Positions 18,019 to 28,534 of a stretch of 64,000 nt of DNA are shown here, one piece after another (the first letter of the stretch is position 1; the number at the start of each line of letters is the position of its first letter). This DNA is from Streptomonospora wellingtoniae. Lineage in GTDB: Bacteria > Actinomycetota > Actinomycetes > Streptosporangiales > Streptosporangiaceae. The stretch lies in NCBI RefSeq assembly GCF_031845375.1, contig NZ_JAVREK010000028.1, positions 30,634-94,633 on the forward strand, in the 5' to 3' direction. The notes beneath the pieces were generated by a model. It did not search any database and was not told the DNA's origin. It saw only the letters and a list, made by a program, of their open reading frames with translations. A program made the position numbers and the translations under genes.

Positions 18019-18247
18019 CAAAGAGGGCGACAACCAAACGGATCGACTGAATCGGGTCCATACACACATCGCGCCGGGCGCAGCGCCCCGGAGCCACCGC
18101 GTTGCCGACCGATCTCCGGCCCTCCCGTCCCCTGCGCGGTCGCTGCGGATTCCGCGGCACAGCTTGATCGCCATCGGGCACCGACCGCGGTTCGCCGCCG
18201 CGAAGGCCACCGACCACCACCGCCGTCGAAGCACGGAGCAGGCCCGC

Positions 18248-19189
18248 ATGATCCTGACCTGTACGCCCAATCCCAGCGTCGACCACACGCTGGAAGTTCC
18301 CGAACTGCTCCTGGGCGACATCCTGCGCATCAGGTCGCCGACCACCGAGGCGGGCGGCAAGGGGGTCAACGTCTCCCGCGCGCTGCGCGCGATGGGGCGT
18401 GCGACCACCGCCGTGCTGCCGGTCGGCGGCGCGACGGGGGCGGAGCTCACCTCACTGCTGAGCGGCCTGCAGCACGTCGCGGTACCGATCGCCGGCACCA
18501 CGCGCAAGAACTTCACCCTGGCCGAAGGCGACGGCACCACGACCAAACTCAACAGCTCCGGCCCCGAACTGGCGCCGGGGGAGGTCGACGGCCTCTTGGC
18601 AGCGGTCGAGGCCGAATTGGCGCGCGGCCCGGAGTGGCTCGTGGCCAGCGGCAGCCTGCCCGTCGGTGCGCCGGTCGACCTCTACGCGCGCCTAGCCAAG
18701 CTGGCCGGCTCCTACGGAGTGCCGGTCGCGCTGGACACCTCGGGCGAACCGCTGGCGACCGCTGTCGCGGCGGGCGGCAGCACACTGCTCAAGCCCAACC
18801 GCGAGGAGCTGGGCGCGCTCGCGGGCCGCGCATTGGAGAGCGTGGGCGACGTCGTCCGCGCGGCGCGGGAGGCGGTGGCGCGCGGCAATCACGCGGTCCT
18901 GGTCACGCTGGGTCCGCACGGCGCGCTGCTCGCCGACGCCGACGGCATCTGGTGGGGTCAGGGTCCGCCTGTCGTGCCGCGCAGCACAGTGGGCGCCGGC
19001 GACTGCGCCCTGGCCGGCTACCTCTCGGCCGACGGCCCGCCCGACCACCGCCTGCGCCGCGCCGTAGCCTGGGGTGCGGCGGCCGTCGCTCTTCCCGGCA
19101 CCACGGTGCCCGGCCCCGGGGAACCGCGGCCCGACGCGGTGCGCGTGGTGCCCGACCCGCCCGCGTCCTGGCTCCTCGACGAGCTGTAG
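18248..19189 (+). CDS. fruK: PfkB-family sugar-phosphate kinase, probably 1-phosphofructokinase
   Basis: This 313-residue protein fits the FruK/LacC branch of the PfkB ribokinase superfamily. It opens with ILTCTPNPSVDHTLEV. It has the GGKGVNVSRAL substrate motif at about residue 38 and the catalytic GAGD loop (TVGAGDCALAGYL) near residue 250. FruK phosphorylates fructose 1-phosphate to the 1,6-bisphosphate after PTS import. ATG 18248 is chosen because homologues begin at this TPNP segment and GGAG lies 9 nt upstream; the frame extends further upstream without conserved sequence. No fruA or fruR is adjacent, so a tagatose-6-phosphate kinase role cannot be excluded. Confidence 0.85.
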   Translation: MILTCTPNPSVDHTLEVPELLLGDILRIRSPTTEAGGKGVNVSRALRAMGRATTAVLPVGGATGAELTSLLSGLQHVAVPIAGTTRKNFTLAEGDGTTTKLNSSGPELAPGEVDGLLAAVEAELARGPEWLVASGSLPVGAPVDLYARLAKLAGSYGVPVALDTSGEPLATAVAAGGSTLLKPNREELGALAGRALESVGDVVRAAREAVARGNHAVLVTLGPHGALLADADGIWWGQGPPVVPRSTVGAGDCALAGYLSADGPPDHRLRRAVAWGAAAVALPGTTVPGPGEPRPDAVRVVPDPPASWLLDEL

Positions 19190-19328
19190 TGGCGCCACCG
19201 CCACCGCCACCGCCGGGGCCACCGCCCCTCCACCTGGTCGAGCCTGCAGCCATCGTGATGAGAAGCTTTTTCCAGGGTCGACGGCTGCAAAGCCACCGGG
19301 ATGCGCCGACGCGGCAGCCGCCCGCGGA

Positions 19329-20054
19329 CTACGACTCGGGCATCACGAGTTCCTGGCCGGGCTCGATCTCGGACTCGCTGAGGCCGTTCACCCGCACGAT
19401 CTCGTGAACGGTGCTGCGCGGGTCGTCTCCGGGACGCACGCGCTCGGCGATCGACCACAGGGTGTCACCGTCGCGGACGACCACGGTGGACGGCTCCCCC
19501 TCCCGTAGGGCGGACTCCGCAGGCGCCGAACCGACGGCGGAGGCGCCGGCGGTCCCAACGTCCAGCAGCAGGCCGGCCAGCAGGGCGGTCGCCAGTACCG
19601 AGACGGCCGCGCCCACCACGACGCGCCCTCGGTGCGTCAGGCGCTCCTTCCACAGTTCGGCGGCGGCACTGAGTACCGGAGCCGGTCGCGGAGCCGGGAC
19701 GGCGGCCGGGAGCGAAGGCGGGACCGCGGCCGGGCGCGAAGACGGGGCCGACAGCGGTGCCGCCTGCCGCGGGGGCCGGGCCGCCCGCGGCGGAGCGGCG
19801 TCGGCGCTCCACTCGGGCAGCTGCCGCGCCCAGTCGAACAGCGCACCGTCGTGCGCGCCCGGGCACGGGTCGGCAACCGGGGGGCCGTCGCGTCCGTCCT
19901 CCTCCTCCGCCGGCGGCGCCTGCGGAGGGACCACGGACAGCTGCGCGCGCCGCGGCAGCCGGGCGGCGGGCCCGCCGTCATCGGGTTGTGGAGTATCTGG
20001 CCAGGTCAAGGGGGATTCGAACGCAGTGGCGGATTGAGACGCTGACAAAGTCAT
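19329..20054 (-). CDS. LysM-domain membrane protein divergent from lexA, likely SOS-induced
   Basis: The protein has 241 residues: a Pro/Ala-rich cytosolic N-terminus, one TM helix at about 145-166, and a LysM peptidoglycan-binding domain at 190-238 (VVVRDGDTLWSIAERV). It is divergent from lexA across a region with two LexA boxes. This arrangement matches Rv2719c (ChiZ) in mycobacteria and the DivS/YneA idea elsewhere: small SOS-induced LysM or membrane proteins that delay division after DNA damage. The ATG at 20054 follows GGTGAGGA. No hydrolase domain is visible, so a binding or inhibitory role is more likely than lysis. Confidence 0.82.
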   Translation of the reverse strand: MTLSASQSATAFESPLTWPDTPQPDDGGPAARLPRRAQLSVVPPQAPPAEEEDGRDGPPVADPCPGAHDGALFDWARQLPEWSADAAPPRAARPPRQAAPLSAPSSRPAAVPPSLPAAVPAPRPAPVLSAAAELWKERLTHRGRVVVGAAVSVLATALLAGLLLDVGTAGASAVGSAPAESALREGEPSTVVVRDGDTLWSIAERVRPGDDPRSTVHEIVRVNGLSESEIEPGQELVMPES

Positions 20055-20089
20055 GGCCGCACAGTCCTCACCTTCGTACGCCAGTTCAT

Positions 20090-20105
20090 TAGAACTAACG
20101 TTCGA
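20090..20105. promoter_or_regulatory. LexA (SOS) box 1, proximal to the LysM gene
   Basis: TAGAACTAACGTTCGA matches the actinobacterial LexA operator TCGAAC-N4-GTTCGA with one mismatch. It lies 36 nt upstream of the LysM gene start, within a promoter-like distance. Confidence 0.8.
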
Positions 20106-20141
20106 TTACTACCGCATTCGAGTAAATTTTTCAGCACCATC

Positions 20142-20157
20142 TCGAACGTTTGTTTGA
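20142..20157. promoter_or_regulatory. LexA (SOS) box 2, proximal to lexA
   Basis: TCGAACGTTTGTTTGA matches TCGAAC-N4-GTTCGA with one mismatch (T for C in the right arm). It sits between the two divergent genes, on the lexA side, and would give lexA autorepression. The two boxes are 52 bp apart start to start, close to five helical turns. Confidence 0.85.
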
Positions 20158-20344
20158 TATTGCCGTGTGCACGCAGTAACGTTGGACATGTTTCGCTGCG
20201 GTATCGGCGACGCCACTATCGGTGGCTGAGCACGCGCTACCGCTGCCGAACACTGATCGACCGGCTGGTCCCGCAAGTCGGGGGATCCGCCTGACGCCCG
20301 CCGATAGCCGCAACCAGAACAACCGACCGCCGAGGAGGCCGGCC

Positions 20345-21112
20345 GTGCCGGAGGAGAACCACGGAACCCAGGAACCTCACGCGGGCGGGGGGTCCGTCAC
20401 CGCGCTCCGGTCCACTGCCGCTCCACCCGCCGATCCTCAGGACTCCGCTGACAGCGCCGAGGGGGCGCCGCAGCTCACCGCACGCCAGCAGAGCGTGCTG
20501 AACTGCATCCACCGCTATGTGCGGCAGCGCGGATATCCACCGTCCATCCGGGAGATCGGCGACGCGGTGGGGCTATCGAGCCCGTCCAGTGTGGCGCACC
20601 AACTGAAGGTCTTGCAACGCAAGGGCTACCTCCACCGCGACCAGAACCGCCCACGAGCGGTCGAAATCCGCATTCCGGGCCAACCGCCGGTGCGCTCTTG
20701 GGACCAACTGGAGGAGACCCCCGCGGCCGACGAGTCCCGCGCGACCGCGGTGCCGGTGGTCGGGCGCATCGCGGCGGGCGGCCCGATCCTCGCCGAGGAG
20801 GCCATCGAGGACGTCCTCACACTGCCCAAGCAGCTCGTGGGCGAGGGTCGGCTGTTCATGCTCACCGTCGTCGGCGACTCGATGGTCGATGCGGCCATCA
20901 CCGACGGTGACCTGGTCGTCGTCCGCCAGCAGCCCGAGGCCAACAACGGCGACATCGTCGCGGCGATGCTCGACGACGAGGCCACGGTCAAGGCGTTCAA
21001 GCGCGACTCCGACCACGTGTGGCTGATGCCCCGCAACGACGAGTACGAGCCCATCCTCGGCGACGACGCCACCATCCTGGGCAAGGTGGTGGCCGTGCTC
21101 CGGCGCGTGTGA
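20345..21112 (+). CDS. lexA: SOS repressor LexA
   Basis: LexA is a 255-residue repressor with an N-terminal winged HTH at about 45-105 (TARQQSVLNCIHRYV, GLSSPSSVAHQLKVLQRKG). The C-terminal self-cleaving protease domain has the A144-G145 cleavage site in RIAAGGPI, Ser179 (GDSM) and Lys216 (ATVKAF). RecA-stimulated cleavage would derepress the SOS regulon. GTG 20345 is chosen over GTG 20222 because GAGGAGG lies just upstream and the residues before it are not conserved. Two LexA boxes upstream indicate autoregulation. A strong terminator follows at 21154. Confidence 0.96.
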   Translation: MPEENHGTQEPHAGGGSVTALRSTAAPPADPQDSADSAEGAPQLTARQQSVLNCIHRYVRQRGYPPSIREIGDAVGLSSPSSVAHQLKVLQRKGYLHRDQNRPRAVEIRIPGQPPVRSWDQLEETPAADESRATAVPVVGRIAAGGPILAEEAIEDVLTLPKQLVGEGRLFMLTVVGDSMVDAAITDGDLVVVRQQPEANNGDIVAAMLDDEATVKAFKRDSDHVWLMPRNDEYEPILGDDATILGKVVAVLRRV

Positions 21113-21153
21113 GACGCCGCAGCGGCGGAATAACGAGTTCGCCTCGCTTTGGT

Positions 21154-21190
21154 ACGGGTCCGTGATCTTCGCTGTAGATCACGGACCCGT
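21154..21190 (+). terminator. Intrinsic terminator after lexA
   Basis: A perfect 14-bp stem (21154-21167 with 21177-21190) around a 9-nt loop is followed by CGCCTTTTC, an intrinsic terminator with a T-tract. The rest of the 326-bp gap to 21438 shows no gene. Confidence 0.92.
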
Positions 21191-21438
21191 CGCCTTTTCG
21201 GAACCCAACGGTTATCCGCGATCCCCCGCCGAAACCCCCGGTACCGGCGTCCGAGCCGCCACCGTCAGCGCGCAGTACGCCGCGAAGACCGCACCGCGCC
21301 AGGGACCAAAGGCCGAATCCTCCCCGCCTCGGCCCCCGCGGCCCCGAAGACGGCCCCCACGGCGGCGGAGCGTCCGCACCGCGGGCCGCCGATCCCCGCC
21401 GCACCCCGCATTCGCGGACGCGGCACTACGGTAGGACC

Positions 21439-22515
21439 ATGCCCGTCCGCTCCCCCCTGCGCGCCGCCGCCGTCTCCGCGCTCCTGGCAGCCTTTCTGGC
21501 CACCGGTTGCAGCCCCGGAACGGACGACTCCGGAACCGTCGAGCCGCCCGGCGCCCGTCCGCGGCAGAGCGACGTCACCTTCCGCAGCGGCCCCGACACA
21601 CTGCACGGCACATTCGCCCTGCCGCCCGGCGGCGGCGAGGACCTGCCCGCCGCGCTGATCGTCTCGGGCAGCGGCCCCACCGACCGCGACGGCGACAACC
21701 CGGGGCGACCCGACGCCGGCACCAACAAGAACTTCGCCCGCCTGCTGGCCGACATGGGCGTCGCATCCCTGCGCTACGACAAGCTCGGCAGCGGCGAGAC
21801 CGGCATGGCCTCGCGCGACGACGACGCCACCGTCGGCTTCGGCGTCTTCGCCCAGGAAGTCGCCGACGCCTACTCCCACCTGGCGTCGCGGCCCGAGGTC
21901 GACCCCTCGCGGCTCATCGTCCTGGGCCACAGCGAGGGGGCGCTGTTCGCACTGCGCGCCCACGAGATCGTCGAGCAGCACCCGCCCCGGGCGCTCGTCC
22001 TGGCCGCACCGCCGGGCCGGCGCTATCTCGACACCCTCGACCGGCAGATCACCGAGCAGGTTCGCCGGGCCGAGGCCGCCGGCTCCATGGACTACTCGGC
22101 GGCAGACCAGACCCTCTCCGACATGCGCTCCGCCGTCGCCGCGATCCGCGACGGCGACGAACTGGAGGAGGCGGACGTCCCACACGGCTACGGCGGCCTC
22201 TTCGATCCGCGCTACCAGCGCTTCCTGCGCCGCATCGACGCCCTGGACCCCGCCCGTCTGGCGCGCGACCTGCCCGCCGGAACCGGGACGCTGGTGCTGT
22301 GGGGCACCGCCGACTCCCAGATCGCGCGCAGCGACGTCGACCGCCTGATGACCGGGCTGCCCGACGGCGAGCGGGCCGACATCCCCGACGCCGACCACGT
22401 GTTCCGGAGGTACAGCGACGCGCCCGGGGCGGAGGCGCTCGATTCCCGGCGCCGCTTCTCCCCCGATGTGGCTCCGGCCCTGCGCGGCTTCCTAGAGTCC
22501 GAGATCGGGATCTGA
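21439..22515 (+). CDS. Secreted lipoprotein alpha/beta hydrolase
   Basis: The protein has 358 residues with an N-terminal lipoprotein signal. A hydrophobic stretch ends in LATGCS, so Cys24 would be lipidated. The mature part is an alpha/beta hydrolase: the GSGPTDRDGDNP oxyanion region, the nucleophile elbow G163-H-S165-E-G, and a late His in the DADHVF segment. The acidic member is likely within LWGTADSQ. This looks like the YqiA/BAAT-like serine hydrolases often annotated as peptidase-family S9-like esterases; the substrate is unknown. It stands alone between the lexA terminator and a convergent gene. Confidence 0.85.
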   Translation: MPVRSPLRAAAVSALLAAFLATGCSPGTDDSGTVEPPGARPRQSDVTFRSGPDTLHGTFALPPGGGEDLPAALIVSGSGPTDRDGDNPGRPDAGTNKNFARLLADMGVASLRYDKLGSGETGMASRDDDATVGFGVFAQEVADAYSHLASRPEVDPSRLIVLGHSEGALFALRAHEIVEQHPPRALVLAAPPGRRYLDTLDRQITEQVRRAEAAGSMDYSAADQTLSDMRSAVAAIRDGDELEEADVPHGYGGLFDPRYQRFLRRIDALDPARLARDLPAGTGTLVLWGTADSQIARSDVDRLMTGLPDGERADIPDADHVFRRYSDAPGAEALDSRRRFSPDVAPALRGFLESEIGI

Positions 22516-22545
22516 CGGCGGCTGCCACGGCCTGCCCCCGGCGGG

Positions 22546-22575
22546 GCGCCTGCGCGGCCGCGGCCGCGCAGGCGC
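22546..22575. terminator. Bidirectional terminator between convergent genes
   Basis: A perfect 30-bp palindrome (15 bp per arm, 22546-22560 and 22561-22575) lies between the convergent hydrolase gene (stop 22515) and the membrane protein gene ending at 22586. The position suits a terminator working on both strands. Confidence 0.7.
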
Positions 22576-22585
22576 GGTTCCCGCA

Positions 22586-23347
22586 TCAGTAGTCGCCCTT
22601 CTCGATCTCGGAGGCTACGGAGCGGGCCAGGGTCTCGGCGTTGGACAGCGCCACCTCGGCGGGGATCGACTCACTGGCCTGGTAGTCGACCGCGGCGGTG
22701 TGGCAGGCCATGGTGTACAGGTTCGACAGCCGCACGGCGGTGCAGCCCCAGTCGAAGCCCTGCACCGTCTCGCTCCAGCCCTTGGCCTCGTCCCCGAGCC
22801 CGGTCAGCTTGTGCGGGGCCGTCTTGCCGCGAGCGGCGGCCTCCAGCGCCGTGGACGCGGCCTCGGTCCCCGGCCTGCCGGTGCTGTCGGCGTAGCGGAC
22901 GATCACCACACGCGCGGCGGCGGGCACCTCGGAGGCGGTCTGGGGTGTCTCCCAGCGGCACTCGTAGCCCTCGCGGCGTTCCGGGTCGAAGTCGTCGATC
23001 CTGCGGCTGAGCTCGGTGTCGCGCGCGGGCACCAGGCCGTCGAGGACGCCGCCCGGAACGGCCGAGCAGTCGGGCGCGGACTCGTACTCGCCGCCCGGCG
23101 CCGAGGTGAGCGAGACGATCGCCCACACGCCGGCGGCGGCAAGCCCCAGGACGACGACCGCCAGCGAGGCCACGACCGCGGTGGCGCATCCGCGGCTCTG
23201 CCCCGGTGCGGAGGAGATGGGCTCGGGTCGGGCGGCGGCGCTGAACGGTACGCCGGGGCCGGGCTGCGCGGGAGGGCCGCGGCGTTCCGGCGGTCCGGGC
23301 TCCCGGCCCGGCCGGTACCCGGGACCGCCCGAAGGTGGCTGGGCCAT
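22586..23347 (-). CDS. Membrane-anchored extracytoplasmic protein of unknown function
   Basis: The protein has 253 residues. A Pro/Gly-rich cytosolic head of about 50 residues is followed by one TM helix at about 57-80 (VVASLAVVVLGLAAAGVWAIV) and an outside domain of ~170 residues. That domain has four spaced cysteines (DCSAVPG, YECRWET, WGCTAVR, MACHTA) likely to form disulfides. An AGGGAGG site precedes the ATG. It resembles the next gene upstream, which also has a TM plus a CSAVP motif and a similar size, so the two are probably distant paralogues. A DUF3558-like secreted domain is possible but not proven. Confidence 0.8.
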   Translation of the reverse strand: MAQPPSGGPGYRPGREPGPPERRGPPAQPGPGVPFSAAARPEPISSAPGQSRGCATAVVASLAVVVLGLAAAGVWAIVSLTSAPGGEYESAPDCSAVPGGVLDGLVPARDTELSRRIDDFDPERREGYECRWETPQTASEVPAAARVVIVRYADSTGRPGTEAASTALEAAARGKTAPHKLTGLGDEAKGWSETVQGFDWGCTAVRLSNLYTMACHTAAVDYQASESIPAEVALSNAETLARSVASEIEKGDY

Positions 23348-23544
23348 GCGTGCCTCCCTGTAGTGCCGTCCACGGAGCTCGGCGCGCGCGGCGCACCCGG
23401 CGACGCTGCGGCGCCCAGTCACGCTACTACCCGAACCGGGCGGACTCCCCCGCCCGCACGCGGCCCCGCACCCCGGCGGCAGCCGGCGGCGCACACCAAG
23501 CGGCACGGACGATCGCCCGCGCCCCCGGCGGCCCCCGGCGGACG

Positions 23545-24198
23545 TCAGAGCGAGGCGGCCACCCGCTCGGCGGCGGTCACGGCGCCGTCGCGGGCGGCCT
23601 CGTAGTCCATGCCGCCGTCGCCGGAGTCGCCGCCGTAGAAGACCTGGACGAGCATGTTGTCGCGGCGGAAGACGACCTCGGCGGCGGAGGCCTCGGGCGT
23701 GCCCGGCCAGACCAGCGCGCCCTCGCCCAGCTCGGCGACCGGATCGGCGCCCTCCAGGCCGCCGATGGGCGCCAGCTGCTCCAGCCGCCGGCCGGCGGCG
23801 CGGGCACCGCTCACCTCGCCGGCCTTGTCGGTGAAGTGGGCCGTGAAGTCCAGATGGAGCGAGCGCGGCGGGGCGTCGTCGGCCCCCACGGACGTCCACA
23901 CGCAGGTGGAGGTGTCCGCGTCGGCCATGGGGCCCTGTCGGCTGGTCTCCAGCTCGCCGCCGGGCACCAGCTCGGCCACCGCCTCCTGGGGCACCGCGGA
24001 GCAGGCCGGCGCGGAGGCGTAGGTGTCGGCCTCGTCGGCCTGTTCGGCCGGCTCGCCGCGCCCCACCAGCAGACCTGCGGTGACCGCGACGGCCACGACC
24101 AGGACCGCTCCGGCCCCCGCGGCGATCCACAGCCACCGCGCAGGGCCGTGCCGCTCGCCGCGGGCCCGCTGGTCCGGGGCGCGCCCGATACCCGCCAT
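23545..24198 (-). CDS. Membrane-anchored extracytoplasmic protein co-transcribed with leuS
   Basis: The protein has 217 residues. One TM helix lies at about 23-45 (WIAAGAGAVLVVAVAVTAGLLV), followed by an extracytoplasmic domain with ACSAVPQEAV and STCVWTSV cysteine motifs. It begins only 3 nt after the leuS stop and so is in the leuS operon. It shares the cysteine-motif architecture with the downstream gene at 22586-23347. Function unknown. In many actinobacteria genes like comEA/comEC follow leuS; here these two membrane proteins occupy that place. Confidence 0.8.
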   Translation of the reverse strand: MAGIGRAPDQRARGERHGPARWLWIAAGAGAVLVVAVAVTAGLLVGRGEPAEQADEADTYASAPACSAVPQEAVAELVPGGELETSRQGPMADADTSTCVWTSVGADDAPPRSLHLDFTAHFTDKAGEVSGARAAGRRLEQLAPIGGLEGADPVAELGEGALVWPGTPEASAAEVVFRRDNMLVQVFYGGDSGDGGMDYEAARDGAVTAAERVAASL

Positions 24199-24201
24199 CG
24201 G

Positions 24202-26697
<2,496 letters not shown>

Positions 26698-27056
26698 CGC
26701 TGGATCGTCCTCTACCGGTCAGTGGGGGCGTCTCTCTGCGGAGAGTCCTCCGGCTCATCCTGTCCGAGCACGCCGCGGGTCGGGCCGTGTCGTCGTCAGG
26801 GCGAATCTCTGTGCACCACAGGTTAGCGCGCCCGGGTGCCGTGGGTTGACGCACAGCGACGTACCCGGACCCGCGCCCCCGTGCGGGCGAGCAGGGCCGG
26901 TGCGCAGCCGGGACATGCTCGACGGCCGAGGGATGCCCGTCGGCGGGCGCTCCCGCCGCCGCGGAGCTTGCCCGACCAGGTCGGCTCGGCAGCTTTCGCG
27001 CCGCCGCGAAGGGCGACTCCTGCGCGCTTGCCGGGAACCGCGCCCGGTCGGCTTCG
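26698..27056. other. Intergenic region upstream of leuS, no gene seen
   Basis: This 359-bp stretch should contain the leuS promoter. I found no T-box stem, tRNA or convincing coding frame in it. Arg/Pro-rich open frames here are typical of noncoding high-GC DNA. Confidence 0.5.
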
Positions 27057-27404
27057 CTACCGCATCGGTGACGGCGGCGGGCTGCATAGCGGGGCCCACC
27101 GCGACAGGATCGCCATCAGGTCGGGCACTCCCCACGCGTACACGTGGCGGTTGGCGGCGTCACCGTTGCCCTCGATCTCGACGAGGTAGCCCGGCTTGTC
27201 GGCGGCGTCGCCGGCGAAGGCGAAGACGCGCAGGGTCAGCGGCGCGGCGAGGCCTCCGTCGCCGATCACCGTCCAGGGTGCGGACTCGAATCCGGCCGCC
27301 TCGAGCGCCTCGTCCCTGCCGAGGTCTTCGGTCCAGGCCTCCTGGAAGAAGTCGCGCATCTGCCGCCACTGGCCGCCGGCACAGCAGGGGGCGGTCTCAG
27401 GCAC
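27057..27404 (-). CDS. Small conserved-looking hypothetical protein
   Basis: The protein has 115 residues. The frame is much longer upstream, but GGAGGTG lies 5 nt before the GTG at 27404, and only the sequence after it looks like a folded protein (WRQMRDFFQEAWTEDL, PLTLRVFAFAGDAADKPGYL). It has an alternating strand/helix pattern, a CC pair near the start and no membrane segment. I do not recognise the family. It lies between leuS and a divergent lipoprotein-like gene, with no operon partner. Confidence 0.7.
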   Translation of the reverse strand: MPETAPCCAGGQWRQMRDFFQEAWTEDLGRDEALEAAGFESAPWTVIGDGGLAAPLTLRVFAFAGDAADKPGYLVEIEGNGDAANRHVYAWGVPDLMAILSRWAPLCSPPPSPMR

Positions 27405-27874
27405 TGGGCACCTCCGAAGTCGCCTTGCAGCGGGATCGGGCCAAGTCTGCCTCATCCGGACGGCCGGACAGGACCGGGCCCCGCGCCGGTGCCCCCGCCT
27501 CCCTTCGCGTGCGCGGCTCGGCGGACCGGCGCCGAGCCGCCGGGCGGTAGGGCTGCCTGCGGCGGGAGCCGCGCGAGCCCCGGCGGGTGCTGCCCTCGGA
27601 GGGCTTGTCGGCCGGAGTGCCGCCCACGCTCGCGGGCGCGGGCGGCCCGTCGGCACTCCGCCGCCGCGCGCTCGTGCTCCTCAGCGGCCGCGGGAACGGC
27701 TTCGGGCCTTCGGCTCACCCCGGTGATGGGAGAATGGCACCCGGGCGGCCTCCCCGCTTCCGCCCTCCCCGCGGCCGCGCCTGCACAGCGACCGGCCGCC
27801 CTCCGCCGCCCCGCACTGCCGGTGCACCCGCCCCATGCCGGTCACACCCCCTAGCCTGTGGAGATCCTCCGACG
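27405..27874. other. Intergenic region with no gene seen
   Basis: This 470-bp divergent gap separates the small hypothetical gene from the secreted protein gene. It is very GC-rich. All frames through it are Arg/Ala/Pro-rich with no ribosome-binding sites that lead to folded-looking sequence. Confidence 0.45.
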
Positions 27875-28297
27875 ATGACCGTGTCCGCCTCCCCCCGCCG
27901 CGCCCGCCGGACGCTGATCGCCGCCATGGCGGTAATCGGCCTGCTGACAGGCGCCGCGGCCTGCGCCCAGGGCGAGCCGGAGCCGGAGCCGAGCAGCTCC
28001 GCGCCGGTTCTGGGCGCCGACAACGACCGGGTCCAGCTGATGGAAGGCGCCTCCGCCTCGGTCGAGGGCTCCGCGAAGACCGGGCCGGTCGAGCTGCGGC
28101 TGACGGGCTACCGCGACGGCTCGGAGCCGACCGTGGTCATCTCCGCCCGCCCCGAGAACGGCGAGGCCCGCGAGCACACGCTGACCCTGGGCGAGCACCT
28201 GGAAGCCGCCGGCGCGTCCTGGCGCGTCTCCGAGATCGGCATCAGTGCGTCGGAGGCCCAGCCCGCGAGCGTGACGCTGACGCGCGAGGCGGAGTGA
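27875..28297 (+). CDS. Small secreted protein, probable lipoprotein
   Basis: The protein has 140 residues. A basic start (SPRRARRTLIAAM) and hydrophobic core (AVIGLLTGAAACAQG) suggest export, with the Cys at about residue 29 as a weak lipobox. The mature domain of ~100 residues is mostly beta strands (VELRLTGYRDGSEPTVVISARP, ASWRVSEIGI). No enzymatic motif is visible. ATG 27875 begins a normal signal peptide, unlike the longer frame upstream. It is followed 31 bp later by a diverged copy of the palindromic element. Confidence 0.75.
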   Translation: MTVSASPRRARRTLIAAMAVIGLLTGAAACAQGEPEPEPSSSAPVLGADNDRVQLMEGASASVEGSAKTGPVELRLTGYRDGSEPTVVISARPENGEAREHTLTLGEHLEAAGASWRVSEIGISASEAQPASVTLTREAE

Positions 28298-28327
28298 CGG
28301 TCCACAGCGGCCGAACCTCGCCGCTCT

Positions 28328-28372
28328 TGTGGCCATCGCAAAGGAATGCGTTTTCCAATTGCGGCGGCCACA
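28328..28372. repeat. Diverged copy of the palindromic element family
   Basis: Inverted arms TGTGGCC...CGCAA and TTGCG...GGCCACA flank a centre containing AAGGAATGCGTTTTCC. This matches the family pattern CTTGTAGCCATCG...CGATGGCTACAAG with several substitutions. It lies 31 bp after the stop of the upstream gene. Confidence 0.65.
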
Positions 28373-28534
28373 CGACCGACGGCGATGTGCGGGCTCCAGC
28401 CGCGCGGCCGCCCGCTTGCCCAGCGGCCTCTGGGGCGGGCGGACACACGGACCCGCGCCCGCCCCTCCCATCCGGAACCAAGTTACTCTGCGGTAGAAAG
28501 GTGACCGAAACCACCTAGCACTGCAGGAGGCGCG

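Noticed and set aside
26698..26860. T-box leader before leuS
   Set aside because: No T-box consensus or specifier stem recognised on the minus strand.
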